Positions 34,458 through 46,435 of a stretch of 64,000 nt of DNA are shown one piece after another. A program made the translations under genes and the position numbers. The first letter of the stretch is position 1, and the number at the start of each line of letters is the position of its first letter. Origin of the DNA: Solanum dulcamara. Its lineage: Eukaryota; Streptophyta; Magnoliopsida; Solanales; Solanaceae. The notes under the pieces were generated by a model. It was given only the letters and a program-made list of their open reading frames with translations, had not been told where the DNA came from and did no database searches. The stretch spans positions 77,605,097 through 77,669,096 of the forward strand of contig NC_077242.1 in assembly GCF_947179165.1 (NCBI RefSeq), written 5' to 3'.

Positions 34458-35565
34458 ATATATAATTATACGTATATTAACACGAATTATATATATATGT
34501 CATACGTTTGTCAATTATTTTTAGTTTAAGTGATTTGGCTAGTGAACGACTATTTATGTTAGTTCTTTAAACTTTTATTATTCTTTCGTCCCAATTTATA
34601 TAATTGTGTTTGACTGAGGGCAAAGTTCACTAGGAAAAAATAAAACTTCTGAATTTTGTGATTTAAAATTAATCAAAAATAATTGTGTGAATATAAATCA
34701 TCTCATTAAGGACAATTAGAATTATTCTTTTTTCTAAATAAAGAAGTATATATCACATGATTCTTTTGGAACCGACTAAATTGGAAATTATGGCACAAAT
34801 TGAGATATAGAGAGTATCTAGCTTGGCAATTAGCAAATGTATGCTTAGTTACGGGTTCAACTAAACCCAATATTTTCGACACAATTATATATATATATAT
34901 ATATGTGTGAAAAATACAAAAAAAATGGTGAAAATATTATATTATCTATCGCTTAGTATTATTGATAATATAACAAGATAAGTATGGCTTTCTGTTGGCT
35001 AAATACCAAAACTAATAATGTTGCATCATTGGTGTTAACTTAAATTGACTTTACTTTTATGCACCTAATTAATATCTAGCTAGGGTACAATACCTTTTTG
35101 TCCTACCAAAACAATCTCACAATTTTAATTCTTTTCTTCCTAATTAATCTCTCATATAGTACAAGTGATTGTTTAGTTTTTTTTTTTTTTTTAGCTAAGT
35201 ATGTATCTTTTGACTTATGGAATCTCAATTATCATAAGTTACCTAAGGCTATATGGTATAGTTTTTGTTATTTTTGTGAAATAAAATTGGGAAAAATCTC
35301 AATATGAATCTACAAATAGTGTAGAATAAGAGGGTGAGTAGAAAGGTTTTTAAAAAAAAATTAGAAAAAGTAATTTTGAACTAATAATATTAGTATTCAA
35401 AATATTTATTTTTGAATTTTTGTATAGTATTTTGGTTAAATTACACTAAACATTCATGTAATATGATTCAGTTGCAATACTTCAAAATCATTCACTTACA
35501 CCCTATTATATGAAAACCCTATACAAAAACATATTATCTTCAATAATAATTTTATTTTATTAAGG

Positions 35566-35649
35566 TGTTAATAGTGTTTCGTAGTTAATCGCATTAGTTA
35601 GTCCTTTTGTTAATAGTGTTTCGTAGTTAATCGCATTAGTTAGTCCTTT
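35566..35649. repeat. Perfect 42-bp tandem duplication
   Basis: 'tgttaatagtgtttcgtagt' and the following 22 bases are repeated head to tail (35566-35607 and 35608-35649) with no differences, which suggests a recent duplication. Confidence 0.9.
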
Positions 35650-36759
35650 CTTCTCTCAAACATATTAAATAAATTTCTGAAGACTAACACAAGATTCATA
35701 TCAAGATTATTGAATTTTGCTGAACCTGCACAAACATAGAGCTATATTAATAAGTTTCATATTCTTATCCACATAACAATGTTCATATATATAGGTAACG
35801 TAACGATAATAAAGTATATTATGACTTTTATTTCAAGTTATATAATTAAATTATGATTACTATGATATATCCACCAAGACAAAGATTAATGAAAGAGACA
35901 TTAGGGAATTAAGGGAAATTAGTTTATTTAAATATTATAAGGTATTGTATATAGACATAGGAACCAGAAAAAAAAATGTTATATGGCCTTAATTACAATA
36001 GGGTTGACAAATTCCCTAATATATGGACTCTTGATACACAAGCTTTTAAAATAATTAATTTTCTATACAATCTATAACCAAATATTCTTTGAAGGATACC
36101 TTTAATGACTTTTGTTTTTCTTCAACAATAATTAATCTGCAACCATAAATTAATACAAATGTTATTATCACTTCATGCACTTTTTGAAGGATAATACTAT
36201 ATAAAAGAATTTTTTAAAAAAATAGCTTAGCATAATTTGAGTATTCCTAATCCCTCAAATTTTTAACTCATATGTACCATTGTCAACCCCTCATTTTAAC
36301 AAACCCATAATGAATTATATCATAATGTGGCATCCAAGGAAATTGACTTTGGCCTTATCTCTTTGATCACTTCATAATTAAGTTACCATGCATTTGCAAT
36401 AATTAACTGTTTCGTATTCGAAATTTATGAGCTAATTAATTTATCAAATTTGAGTAGTGTATGATGTATTTGAAGGGAGAAGTTCTCTATCGAGAAAGTT
36501 TTATTTTCTAAAGCTTGAACTTACAATTTTTTGATTAAGTTTAAAGAGATCTCATTCATTCAAACACACATGGGCGGAGGTAGCTAGGAAATTGCAAGGA
36601 AGTTTATTTGGACCCCTCTTCACCAAAATCTAACATTGTATACACATAATTCAAAAAAAAAAAATTATACATTTATATATAATCGATATGATGAATTTTC
36701 TTTAACTTCTTTATATATTGTATTTGTTCATAGTTTGAATTTCATAAATAAAAGTTTTG

Positions 36760-37330
36760 ATTCTAGCGATGATCGTAATTGTTTGTTTTTCTGGTCAGGT
36801 CTACTTTTGGTCATTCTTCTCTCTGAAAGATCAAAGCGGAGTCAATTCATATTAAAAGCAGAAGAGGGAATTCAATGTCAATCGCAAAGTCTGACTTCGA
36901 TCATCGTCTCCCGTCTGTCCAAATTTTGATGCCACCGAACCTCATACAGCAAATGGGAAAAATCCATCTTTTTCCATCTCTATGTTCGCTAAACTTGCTT
37001 CCTTTCTTGATCCCCAAGAGCTCACATCAACGGGAAGGTTTGGCACCTTGATGTCGGCTCTTCGCCACCTGGGGCTGTAGTACCCCTCCCGCATCAAGCA
37101 CTAATAAATTTTTAACGTCTAATTAGATCGAGAATCATTCAAATTAAGAACAAAAGCTCATGACGAGTCAGGGATCCAGAATGAATTCATTAACTGATCA
37201 CTGAGCAAGAAAGACACTTTACGCAGCATCGCCTCAGAAAACTGATCAAGATAGATGACAGTACATTTTTCCCCTCTTCCTTACCGGCCCCTCCTCGGGC
37301 GGATTCCTCCTTTTGCATGACGACATTCAC
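36760..37330. other. Probable organelle-derived (mitochondrial-like) nuclear insert
   Basis: The segment is less AT-rich than its surroundings and contains the large-subunit rRNA fragment described next. Around it are sequences such as 'ccgtctgtccaaattttgatgccacc' and 'taccggcccctcctcgggcgga' that look foreign to the flanking AT-rich DNA. Several short pieces may be joined. Outside the rRNA piece, organellar origin is inference. Confidence 0.5.
37008..37083 (+). pseudogene. Fragment of organellar large-subunit rRNA (23S/26S-like)
   Basis: 'gatccccaagagctcacatc', 'gggaaggtttggcacctt', 'gatgtcggctcttcgccacc' and 'tggggctgtagta' follow without gaps the order of the peptidyl-transferase region of bacterial-type 23S rRNA. 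The 'gagctcacatc...gggaagg' version fits plant mitochondrial 26S better than the plastid gene, from memory. Only about 76 bp are present, so this is a dead fragment and not an rRNA gene. Confidence 0.8.
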
Positions 37331-38663
37331 AACATGGTTATATTGTAAAAAGTCAACATGGTTATGTTTTGCTCTTTAAATTAAATGGACTGGTCTTTAA
37401 TTTTTATTCTTTAGTGAGATAAGTTGAAGCTGAAGTCATGCCCAGACATATCGTGTAGGATATTATGATATGAAAATATAAATTTGTGTCCTATCAAAAA
37501 AGTTATTTATCTCACATATTAAAAAGTAGCACAAAATAGGGATAAATGACTTTTTATTTTTTTTAATTATATTTTTACTGTTTTACTTAAATATTTTTCA
37601 CTTGACATGTGGCAAGTCAAAATGAGCATGTACTAGAATTTGACTTTTTTTACTGAAAAGTACAATGCCGCGTATTAGGTACACAAAATAATATATTTTT
37701 TGCAGTTTCTTACTTTCTAGAAAGATTAACAAGTAGAATTGATGATGATGTAATGGAATTTGACCTTTGGTTTTATTATTAATAATATTTTTTTATTAAA
37801 ATTCTCTTTTTAATCTAATTGGTCCATGCAAATATCAAGAAATTAATCAAATAAAATAATATAGGGAAAAAAAGAAACAACATAAGAAAGGAATTAAGTC
37901 AACTAGGTGTTTATACAAACACTAACTTCTCTAATTAGGTTGGTTTGGTAGGTTGGGACAACAATATATCATTTATATTTTTTTGTGTATCTTTATAAAA
38001 TATCAGAAAGTTTGGGCAAACTAAGTGTTATTAATAACTTTTATGTTTAGTTTCATGCATCTTTTTTTAGGTTAGATAATGGGATTATATCCTTAAACAG
38101 CTAAACTACTTCTATGCACACTGAGTTGAGGTCCTCCCCATAGGGATATAAACTCTCTTTGTCATACTTCCTTGATAGGTGAGACTTCCACGAAAGAGCA
38201 TAAGGTAGAGGACAATCATGAATCTTTGCTCTTCAGATAAGAGCTTTAGCTTGTATAAATGAAGAGATTTTTGGTGGCTGGCTTTGATCTAACGATAAGA
38301 ACATAAAACGTGATATGACTTTGACTAACGATAAGAGTGTAACACGTGATATGTGCATATCACGAGTTCAGATCTCCATATACTAGGGTGTGGTAATTGG
38401 ATGAAGAAGATAGAGACAGACTCATTATTCATCGAGTTTCAAATCACATGGTACTAACCTTTGAGAATATTTCAATTAGAGAAAAGAGAGATTTTCGATA
38501 GGTCAATAATCACAGGATATAACATATTGGAAATTTGACTAGCTTGAAATCGAGGCATGATTTTTCGCAATAAATTTGAATGCATAAACATGAAGGACTA
38601 TTGGTCTTCCATATACAAAATGAATCATCTTTAATGAATCATCTTTAAGGCAATGAAAAACTG
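37331..38663. other. Spacer without recognised genes
   Basis: AT-rich. A 20-bp interrupted palindrome, CGTGATATG-TG-CATATCACG, lies at 38345-38364, near other 'acgtgatatg' copies at about 38308 and 38344. Nothing coding was recognised. Confidence 0.5.
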
Positions 38664-38898
38664 TTAGAAGTCGTTTGGAGTGAGGTATAAAGTATAATAA
38701 TCCAAGACGATTGCCTAATACCTCCAACCAAACGCAAGATAAATAGTCCTACATTTAATCCTAGGATTATTATTTCCTTATACCTCACACCAAACGACTT
38801 CTTAGTGATGGAATAAATTATCTCATATACATATTGAAATAACTTATCCCAGGATAATTAATCCCGAAATAACTTGTTCCCAACCAAACGACCCCTTA
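38664..38898. mobile_element. MITE with GTCGTTTGG-type inverted ends
   Basis: The left end 'ttagaagtcgtttggagtg' pairs with the reverse complement of the right end 'taaggggtcgtttggttgg'. An internal inverted copy, 'ctcacaccaaacgacttc', ends at 38801, so the left 135 bp (38667-38801) form their own hairpin with 'gaagtcgtttgg(a/t)gtgaggtataa' arms. It is either a nested or an internally rearranged non-autonomous hAT-like element. Confidence 0.7.
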
Positions 38899-39641
38899 AG
38901 GTACTGTCCACTCTTCCAACCTTAGAGACACAGTAAATTATCATAGCATCGGAAGCATGTCCGATCCTCCAACAAATACGAAGCATGATATACTATAGAG
39001 ATTCGCTACTATGCACCAACATCATAAAATATATTTATATAATCACGAAGTATAACATGTTATATCAGGTAAAATTATACTGATGGAAAGTATTTATAGT
39101 TCCTCAAGAGACTAAATTTGTGCATGTAACACTACAAGATTCAAGTGGATAATTTACCCTCTATATGATTTACTGGATGTTAATGTGATACAGAAATTGA
39201 AAATTCATATAACTTCAGATGTATAAATTGCCATTAGTCTATGTACACTGCCTTTACCAGCTCCAACAGATATCTGAAACAAGAAAAATCAATATCTGAA
39301 AGAACTGCAATAGAACGTTAACATATGCCGACCTTCACAAAGTTGAAACGCCAGCCAACCCCGATGGTCTTTTCCAGAAAATAACTTCCTGGACGAAGAA
39401 GATGGGTAAACGTACTAATCTGCTTCGAGATCATAGTAAATAGGGCGCTAGAACGTCCGAGTTACAATGACTTCATAATATAAATAGGCATATGAAGTCA
39501 AACGGACGAGAAAATATATATAAGAAATGTTTATTATAGCCTTTTGGGAGACGTAACAACTTTGAAGCGAAAACACAGGATACCATTTATTTTGAAATGA
39601 CTATCTTGGAAGGAGCGAGTATGGTAAGTCCAGAAACAGTA
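38899..39641. other. Downstream region of the Raf-like kinase gene
   Basis: Presumed 3' UTR and flank of the minus-strand kinase gene. No other gene is seen. Confidence 0.45.
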
Positions 39642-42600
39642 TCATTTGACATTCATTGCTGCTGCCATAGTTCTCAATTTCTGAGAGATTTCTGAGAATG
39701 ATGGCCTCTCTGCAGGATCAGGGCCCCAACAACTCTCCATTAGCGCTTTCCACTCGGGATCACACCATGTCGGAATTTGGGGACGCAGTGTATTGTTAAC
39801 AATTCCTCCTATATATCATTAAGAAAACATGATCAATCCCTCAAGTAGCAAAGGTTTTCTACATACTATTTATCAAAACACACATGATACTTTTGTAGAA
39901 AACCTCTGTTACTTGAAGTAACAGAAGTTTCTACATAATAATTCCAAAAGCAGTTATAGCATACTCATACTATATTTCTGAATTTGTCAAATTCTTTTTT
40001 AATCCCTTTTTGGCGGTGGTTATCTGAAAGCGTTTGTTTCAAGGGTGTAGGGAAGTCTCAAACTGGTACAAACAAGTAGAGGAAGATTGATTTCTCTAGC
40101 AAACAAAGTGAAAAAGAAAAACATGTATCAAGAATGGGCACATACCTATTATTGAAGCACAATGCATATCTGCATATGGTTCATCACCAGTGAGCAACTC
40201 CCACATTACAATTCCAAAAGAATAAACATCAATCTGCATCACAGAAAATATAACAATCACTTTATGAAAGAGCACAAACTAAAAGATAACTTCCACATCT
40301 AAAGACAAGACATTACCTTCTCTGTCACCTTAATTTTTCCACTTAGGAGCTCTGGTGCCATCCAGGGTAAAGTGCCACGAACACCTCCTGAGACCAAGGT
40401 GTGTTGTTTAACCTTTGATAGGCCAAGATCACCAATCTAAAGGTAAAGCAATGTAGTGTCAGGGACTACAGATATCAAATACAGTACGAGAGCTACACCT
40501 TCACTGAGCTCAACAAATCTAAATGCCTTTTTTGGTTCAGATAATGATACTGAAAATAGGTTCTTGTAGGTTAATAGGTAGTTGAGTGTAGTCTCGCTTA
40601 TCCTTCCATACAAGTAGTCGTAGTATTACTCTTGTAGGTTCTTGTTCCTTTGATTTCATTTACTATACATTGTCCCTTGTAATTTGTTCATTGTATTATT
40701 TTGTCGTAGTTACTGTTCCTTTTTCAGTATGCTTTGTCATGCCTTTGTGTAATATCCTGTCTTGGTTTCTTCACATCCTGTTATTTTCTTGAGCCGAGGG
40801 TCTATCTATCGGAAACAGCCTCACTACCTCCCAAGGTAGGGGTAAGGTCTGGGTACACACTACCCTCTCCAGACCCCACTTATGGAACTACACAGGATAT
40901 GTTGTTGTATAATGATACTAAAATATCTAAACACCTAGACTGTGGCGCTCAAGGATATTGCTTATCTATCAGATACTGATATTGAGCCGAGGGTCTATCT
41001 ATCAGATACTGATATTGCCTATCAAATATGAGTATACGAGCATTCATCATACCTTGCAGACGGGTCGATGTGGATCCCGCATATTTACCAACAGATTTTC
41101 ACATTTTAGATCAAAGTGAACAATGTTTTTCCCATGCAGATACTCCATACCAAAAGCAGCATCCATGGCAATAATAAGCCTTTTACGACGATCAATAGTC
41201 CTGTCGAATAAATATGTTATCAATAACAGAAGTAGGAAAACAATGAAATCCAACTCAGAAAGATACCTTCTAGATATCTGAAAAGCAAAATGTACCTGTC
41301 CTTTTTCTGTAAAAACTGTTTCAATGATCCATTGACCATGAATTCTGTAACAGTTGCTAAAGATCCATCTGGTCCATCACGAACTACACCGTAAAAGGAA
41401 ACAACATTTGGATGGTGCAGTGAACTCAATGTCAGAGCTTCCCTCCAGAAATCTGCAATCTAATGAATAGAAGAGGACATTAAGATCGGCTACAAAATAT
41501 AGACCAGTTCTGGAGAATAAAGAGAGAATGAAACAAAGAGGCGCTATAAGCAAAGGTAGCTTCAAATTAATTTTCACCATTAGAACTCAAAGTCATAAGT
41601 AGAAGTGGCAATACAAATGCTTGACCACACTTGGCCAATGTCATTTACGTCCCTCTTTTCAACTTCTTCCTCTAATTTTCTTCCTAATTTGGGTAGAAGA
41701 TGGCTAAAGTAGTGTTTCAAATCTTCTAATTAGAAGGTGTACAGGTTAGAACTGGCTTTTTCCCATGAACACTGACAATATCTGCCTAGTACTAAGATAC
41801 AGTAAGAATGGCGAGAATGTACGGTGAGTGTAAAGGCATCTGCCTAAAAAGCCCTACATTCCGAATAACAATTACTAAAATGGCTTATTCTTTCCTCGTC
41901 TTTATTTAGGATAATAATGGATCTATATGTTATTACTGTGTAGACATTCAAGATAAATATGATATGAAAGACCGGTCATCTTAAAGAGGAAAATAAAAAT
42001 GATGCCAAAAAGAAAAGTGTCATAGCTCAGTGTAATATAACTTAGTGACAGTTGGAAACACTGCTTTACTTACTGCATATTGGTTTAGCTCACAGAACAA
42101 AAATATCTTCGCAGTTCACTGCCTAATCCAAAATTTGTTTCACTTGGGGGAATATTCTTAAGATCAGACATCCGTGTGCTTTAAGACCTCCGAGTCAAAG
42201 GTTAATTTCTTAAAATACAGATGATTTAAAAAATTATAGTAAAATTAGATTTGTCTCACAACTCATAGTAACTTTAGCTATTCTTACAGGCACTCATCCA
42301 CCCTTAAAGGAACTTGGTTTATTGCCTTTCTAAAATATTACTACTCCTTTGTAGTTCCTGAGCATCCTATCATCCGGAAACAAGTGTAATATCCAGTGCA
42401 GCAACTGTATTCCACATATGTAACAGAATTACAGACAAGAAGTTTTGAGGAAAAAAAGGTGTATATATTAAGGACATACCAGACGTTCCCTATCAGATGG
42501 CCTTCCAGCAAAGCAACTGGCTTTGATTCTCTTTATAGCGACATCTGACCCCTTCCACTTTCCATGAAAAACTGATCCATAGGTCCCAGAACCTAACTCC

Positions 42601-45435
42601 CGGATCTCCTCGAGATCTTCATTCTTGATTGTCTGTACCAAAGCAATGCATATAGTTTTATTCCAATAAGTGCATGAAACAAACAAAACCTAACAAAATA
42701 TTCATTTAAAATAAATAGAACATAAACAAATAAATGCAGAAGGTTTTTCCGTACAATCTCCTCAGGAAAATCTAAGAAGCAACTAACACGACCATAGTGT
42801 GAATTAAAGTGTGAATTAAAGTGTTTCAGAACAGTGAGGAAAGAGGAGACAAAACGAAGTGATTTTAAGAACCTGCAATCCCTTCTCAATAGCTTCTTCC
42901 TCAGCCTTTGTTGACTCAATCTTGGAATTATTAACATTATCATTGTCTGAATCAAATTCCAAGCCCCCTTGGTCATCCTGTAAATCAACAGATTGTATTA
43001 CGTATAGAATAACGCCTTTTAAAATATACATGATGCACTAATAATAATAATATTGTGACCCTCACAGCTAACTCAGCATCATTCTCATGCGCCACATTAG
43101 CAGTGTCATGCTCATGAGCGGAATCAGCATTTTCTTGGACTTCAACTTTTGCATCCTTGACACTTTGTGATGCTACCTTTTCCGCAGACGGGATCTCATC
43201 AGATAAGGAAGTCAGCTGATCCTTTTGCGGCTTCTCATTCTTATAAGTTACGCAAGCATCAATAGTCTCTGTATCTGCAGAAACACCTTCTTTTACAGCA
43301 TTTTCCAGGCAAGTGGACACAGGAGTTACAGGGTTAAGTGGAATTTTGTCCATTAATGCTTTGGTCGGACTGCTGCTGCATATATTAGAGACTTCCAGCA
43401 ATCCTGAAGGATATAGTTGATCCCCTTCCTGGCGAATAATACTCTCCTTCTCACTGGCATATATATCAGCAGTTAACCTTATTCCAGACCTACTCAACGA
43501 AGCTGGTCTATCACCAAAGAAAGGCCCTGAATCAGATTTTAACACTGGATCCTGCAGAGTTGCAATAGTCTGCATGCCACCTGGGGCCTGAATAGCTTCC
43601 ACAGTTTGCATGGGCTGATTTCCCTGGTTGTGAGCATTTGAGATCAAGTTTTGGGATGGCGCAAGAGAATATTCAGGCATGGAAAAACCATCAAATCCCA
43701 TCTTTTTCTGTGAAGAATGAAGCCAAGCATTTTGGTTCTCCATCCCAGATTGCAACCTAGGACTATTTTCCATTATACCCCTGACAAATCCAGGACTAGC
43801 AGAACCATTGACCAGCTGTGGTGAATTAGCAACCTCGTAAGAAGGACCTCCATGACTTGGGCTTTGGACATTCCTCCACAAAGAATGTGCAGGCATATTT
43901 GCTTGAGGAACCTGGTATGCTGTATCTGGTCCATAAGCATAAGGTGAATTTCCATAGCGAACTGCACGATCTTCCATAGAGGGAAGATGAATCTGAGATC
44001 CCGTTCCTACCACCTGATCATGATATACCTGACTACCAGGATCCCGTCCAGTTCGAATGTGACGAAGGTCTTCATAATTAAGACCTTGTCCCAGGACCTG
44101 ATGGCCATCAACCAAATTGCTACCAGCTCCAGACGCATGGATTTGTGGTTCCTCAACTCGAGCATTTGGTTGATGCTGCACGCTCCATCCTCTTTCATGA
44201 CTAACAGTGTCGCTCTGGCGGCTGCGAAGATCATTTTGTTCCACAGGGTAGTATGAGTGGTGCAAACTGGCATCTGTAGTCACTGAGAACATTTCTCTTT
44301 TTGGTGGGCATTCAGCATGAGGGTTTGCAACCTGGTGGAACCCATTTCCGGTATCGAAAAGGGAATGCTCTCCAGGCTTCCAAGAGGAATCAGGATGAGG
44401 CTGATTGCGCTGAAACGTCATTCGGCAATGCTCACATATACTGTTCCCCTCAAATGCATTAGCACCGTGAAGGATGTTACCTGGAAAGCCAGCCTTGTCT
44501 ACTACAGGTCCATTCGGAAATAATAGTACGTTATCTGTATATTGAGGCTGATGATCATATAGGGACGGATGATTAATCTGAAGACGACTGTACTCTTCAG
44601 GCAATCTATCAAAATTTCTCTCTTGGAATTCAGGGTATGGAGAATAGTACCGCGATGAAGAAGGAGAATTAGGAAACTCTGATAATGGCCGTGGATCAAG
44701 GTGTCCCGGCTGTCTAGGAGAATAGTATGCTGGACTCCACGGGGCCTCCATTTCATTATACTTCTGATTAACGGATTGTTGGGGCTGAGCTGTACCCAAA
44801 TGTGGTATTGTAAGGTGACGCAAGTTGACCTGAGGTATAGGCACATCGTTACTCCTCAAATTATGGAGACTACCATCAAGAGTCATCTGACTAAAGCACT
44901 GCTCTGCACCATGGAGATCATCTAATGGACCTGTAACCTGAAACTCATTATGTTGTCCCGTTCTGTAATCTGGGGATTCATTAAGGCTATTCAAAGCATC
45001 CACATACCTTCTCTCATTATCCCTCTCATCCCCATCACAGAAATGCAAGGATCCATCTTGATCAGGGTGTGAAAACAGAAAGATCCTGAGCCTAGTAAAT
45101 CCATCACCAGAATCCATCTTATCGTATTCCTCCATCATATTGACCACATCATCGTCATTCACTACTGAGACAAGAGCATCAAGATCCTCATCAGGCTGCT
45201 GATACTTCAGTAGCATTGCCCCCTCATAGATCTCCCTCATTTTAGCCATGAGTTCCTCATAAGAAATATCACGCGGAACACACACTATCCTTGTCTCACC
45301 ACCCACATACCGAAGCTTCCCATCCTGTGGCCTGGGCAATATACTTCCTGAGAAACTACACAAGAACTTAACGCGTGGAGTGTCATCGTTGGAACTAGAA
45401 ACCGAGCCAGGGTTGGTCATTGTTGGACTATCCAT
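39642..45435 (-). CDS. PB1-domain Raf-like MAP kinase kinase kinase (B4 type)
   Basis: Eight exons (minus strand: 45435-43066, 42977-42873, 42632-42480, 41459-41296, 41200-41053, 40436-40317, 40233-40146 and 39808-39642) join in frame to 1104 residues. An N-terminal PB1 domain (about 21-108) shows the acidic OPCA-type run around '[20 protein letters not shown]'. A long, presumably disordered Pro/Ser/Gln-rich middle follows. The kinase domain spans about 827-1095, with the glycine loop '[12 protein letters not shown]', 'VAIKRIK', catalytic '[10 protein letters not shown]' (Arg of HRD replaced by Phe) and 'GDLGLS' in place of DFG, both usual for this plant group as I recall it. '[17 protein letters not shown]' is the activation segment. 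In Arabidopsis B4 Raf kinases phosphorylate SnRK2s in osmotic stress. It should be a cytosolic or condensate-forming Ser/Thr kinase. The gene looks intact. Confidence 0.93.
40790..40914 (+). mobile_element. TS-type SINE fragment in intron 5 of the kinase gene
   Basis: 'cttgagccgagggtct...ggaaacagcctcactacctcccaaggtaggggtaaggtctgggtacacactaccctctccagacccc...' ends in 'atgttgttg'. It is in the opposite orientation to the host gene. A second short piece, 'gagccgagggtctatctatc', lies at about 40984, together with a ~32-bp direct repeat of 'tatctatcagatactgatattg' (from about 40964 and 40997). Confidence 0.85.
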
Positions 45436-45459
45436 GGAGTGTTACAAGGCTTGCTGCTC

Positions 45460-45992
45460 TCTCACTTAGCAGTCAGAATCCGAACATTCCGAGTTAGTAC
45501 CAGAATTCATAATACTCCAAAAATCACACCTCAAACACTCTCAAATTCAGCAACTTGAAAATTCGAGCAAGTTAACAACCATGTCCACCAAGAATCATCA
45601 ATAGCCTAGAAATATTCACTAAATACTTTAAATTCAAGAATTCCCCCAACAAAATAAAACTAACAGAACTCAACAGCTAAAATCACCAATCTTCAGCTCA
45701 AGTTATTCCAAGAACATATCATATACTAAACCAACACATCAAAAATCTACAAACCCTATTCAGTAATAAATCAAAAACCCAAATGAGCATTACACATCAG
45801 TATTATCACAATTACCAAATCACAAAATACTTCATACATATAACTCAAACGATTCATTCCCAAAACCCAAAAAATCCAATTTTTCAGCTCAAACAACCCA
45901 AGAAAGCTCCAAATATTAAACGAACAATTCAAAATCCTCACACCCCATTAACTAAATGAATCAAATAACCATGAAAAATCAGTAAAATTACC
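45460..45992 (-). other. Probable leader intron of the Raf-like kinase gene
   Basis: On the minus strand a good donor, AAG|GTAATTTT, lies at 45992/45991. An AG acceptor candidate lies near 45465, about 30 bp before the start codon. The sequence between is AT-rich and unconserved. A leader exon would then occupy about 45993-46300. This rests on signals only. Confidence 0.35.
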
Positions 45993-46435
45993 TTATAAAG
46001 AAAATGCCCGTCTTGAATTCTGATTTCAACCAAAGCCTCCAACTTTTCAAGAATTTCTCAATTCCACAAAAAACCCACCAAAATTCAAGCTTTCGTGTAT
46101 TAAATCTCCAAGAAAAGACTCTAAAAATCGAATCTTTAATCTCAAAGTACCAAAAATTCCCCAAAAAAACAAATAGATATATAAACAAGAAAAAACTAGT
46201 TATTTGCTACCATAAAAGCTTGTGGAAATTGAAATCATAAGGCTATATATGTGAAATTATTAGAGAAGAATGAGAGAAGATGAAGGCGCCATGGCTGAGA
46301 TGATTGATGCTTTGCTCTGTGTAATTCGTGGGGTGGGGTGGTGAGGGTGGGGGTATTTTTTCGGGGGTGGGGTGATGCCAGGTAGAGGGACACTTGGCAA
46401 TATTTGGGTACATGGAATCGAGGCATCAAATTTAT

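Larger units (their letters stand above)
31580..36759. other. Large gene-poor spacer upstream of the MYB gene
   Basis: AT-rich (long A/T runs, CT and TA microsatellites near 34.08 kb, 34.19-34.24 kb and 34.89 kb). I found no conserved coding sequence. It carries two SINE fragments and a short tandem duplication, listed separately. Confidence 0.5.

Noticed and set aside
37008..37083. Functional rRNA gene
   Set aside because: Only about 76 bp of a ~3-kb rRNA are present and substitutions have accumulated; it is an inserted fragment.
43773..44925. Several open frames on both strands inside the kinase gene
   Set aside because: They are shadows of the long first exon of the Raf-like kinase in other frames.
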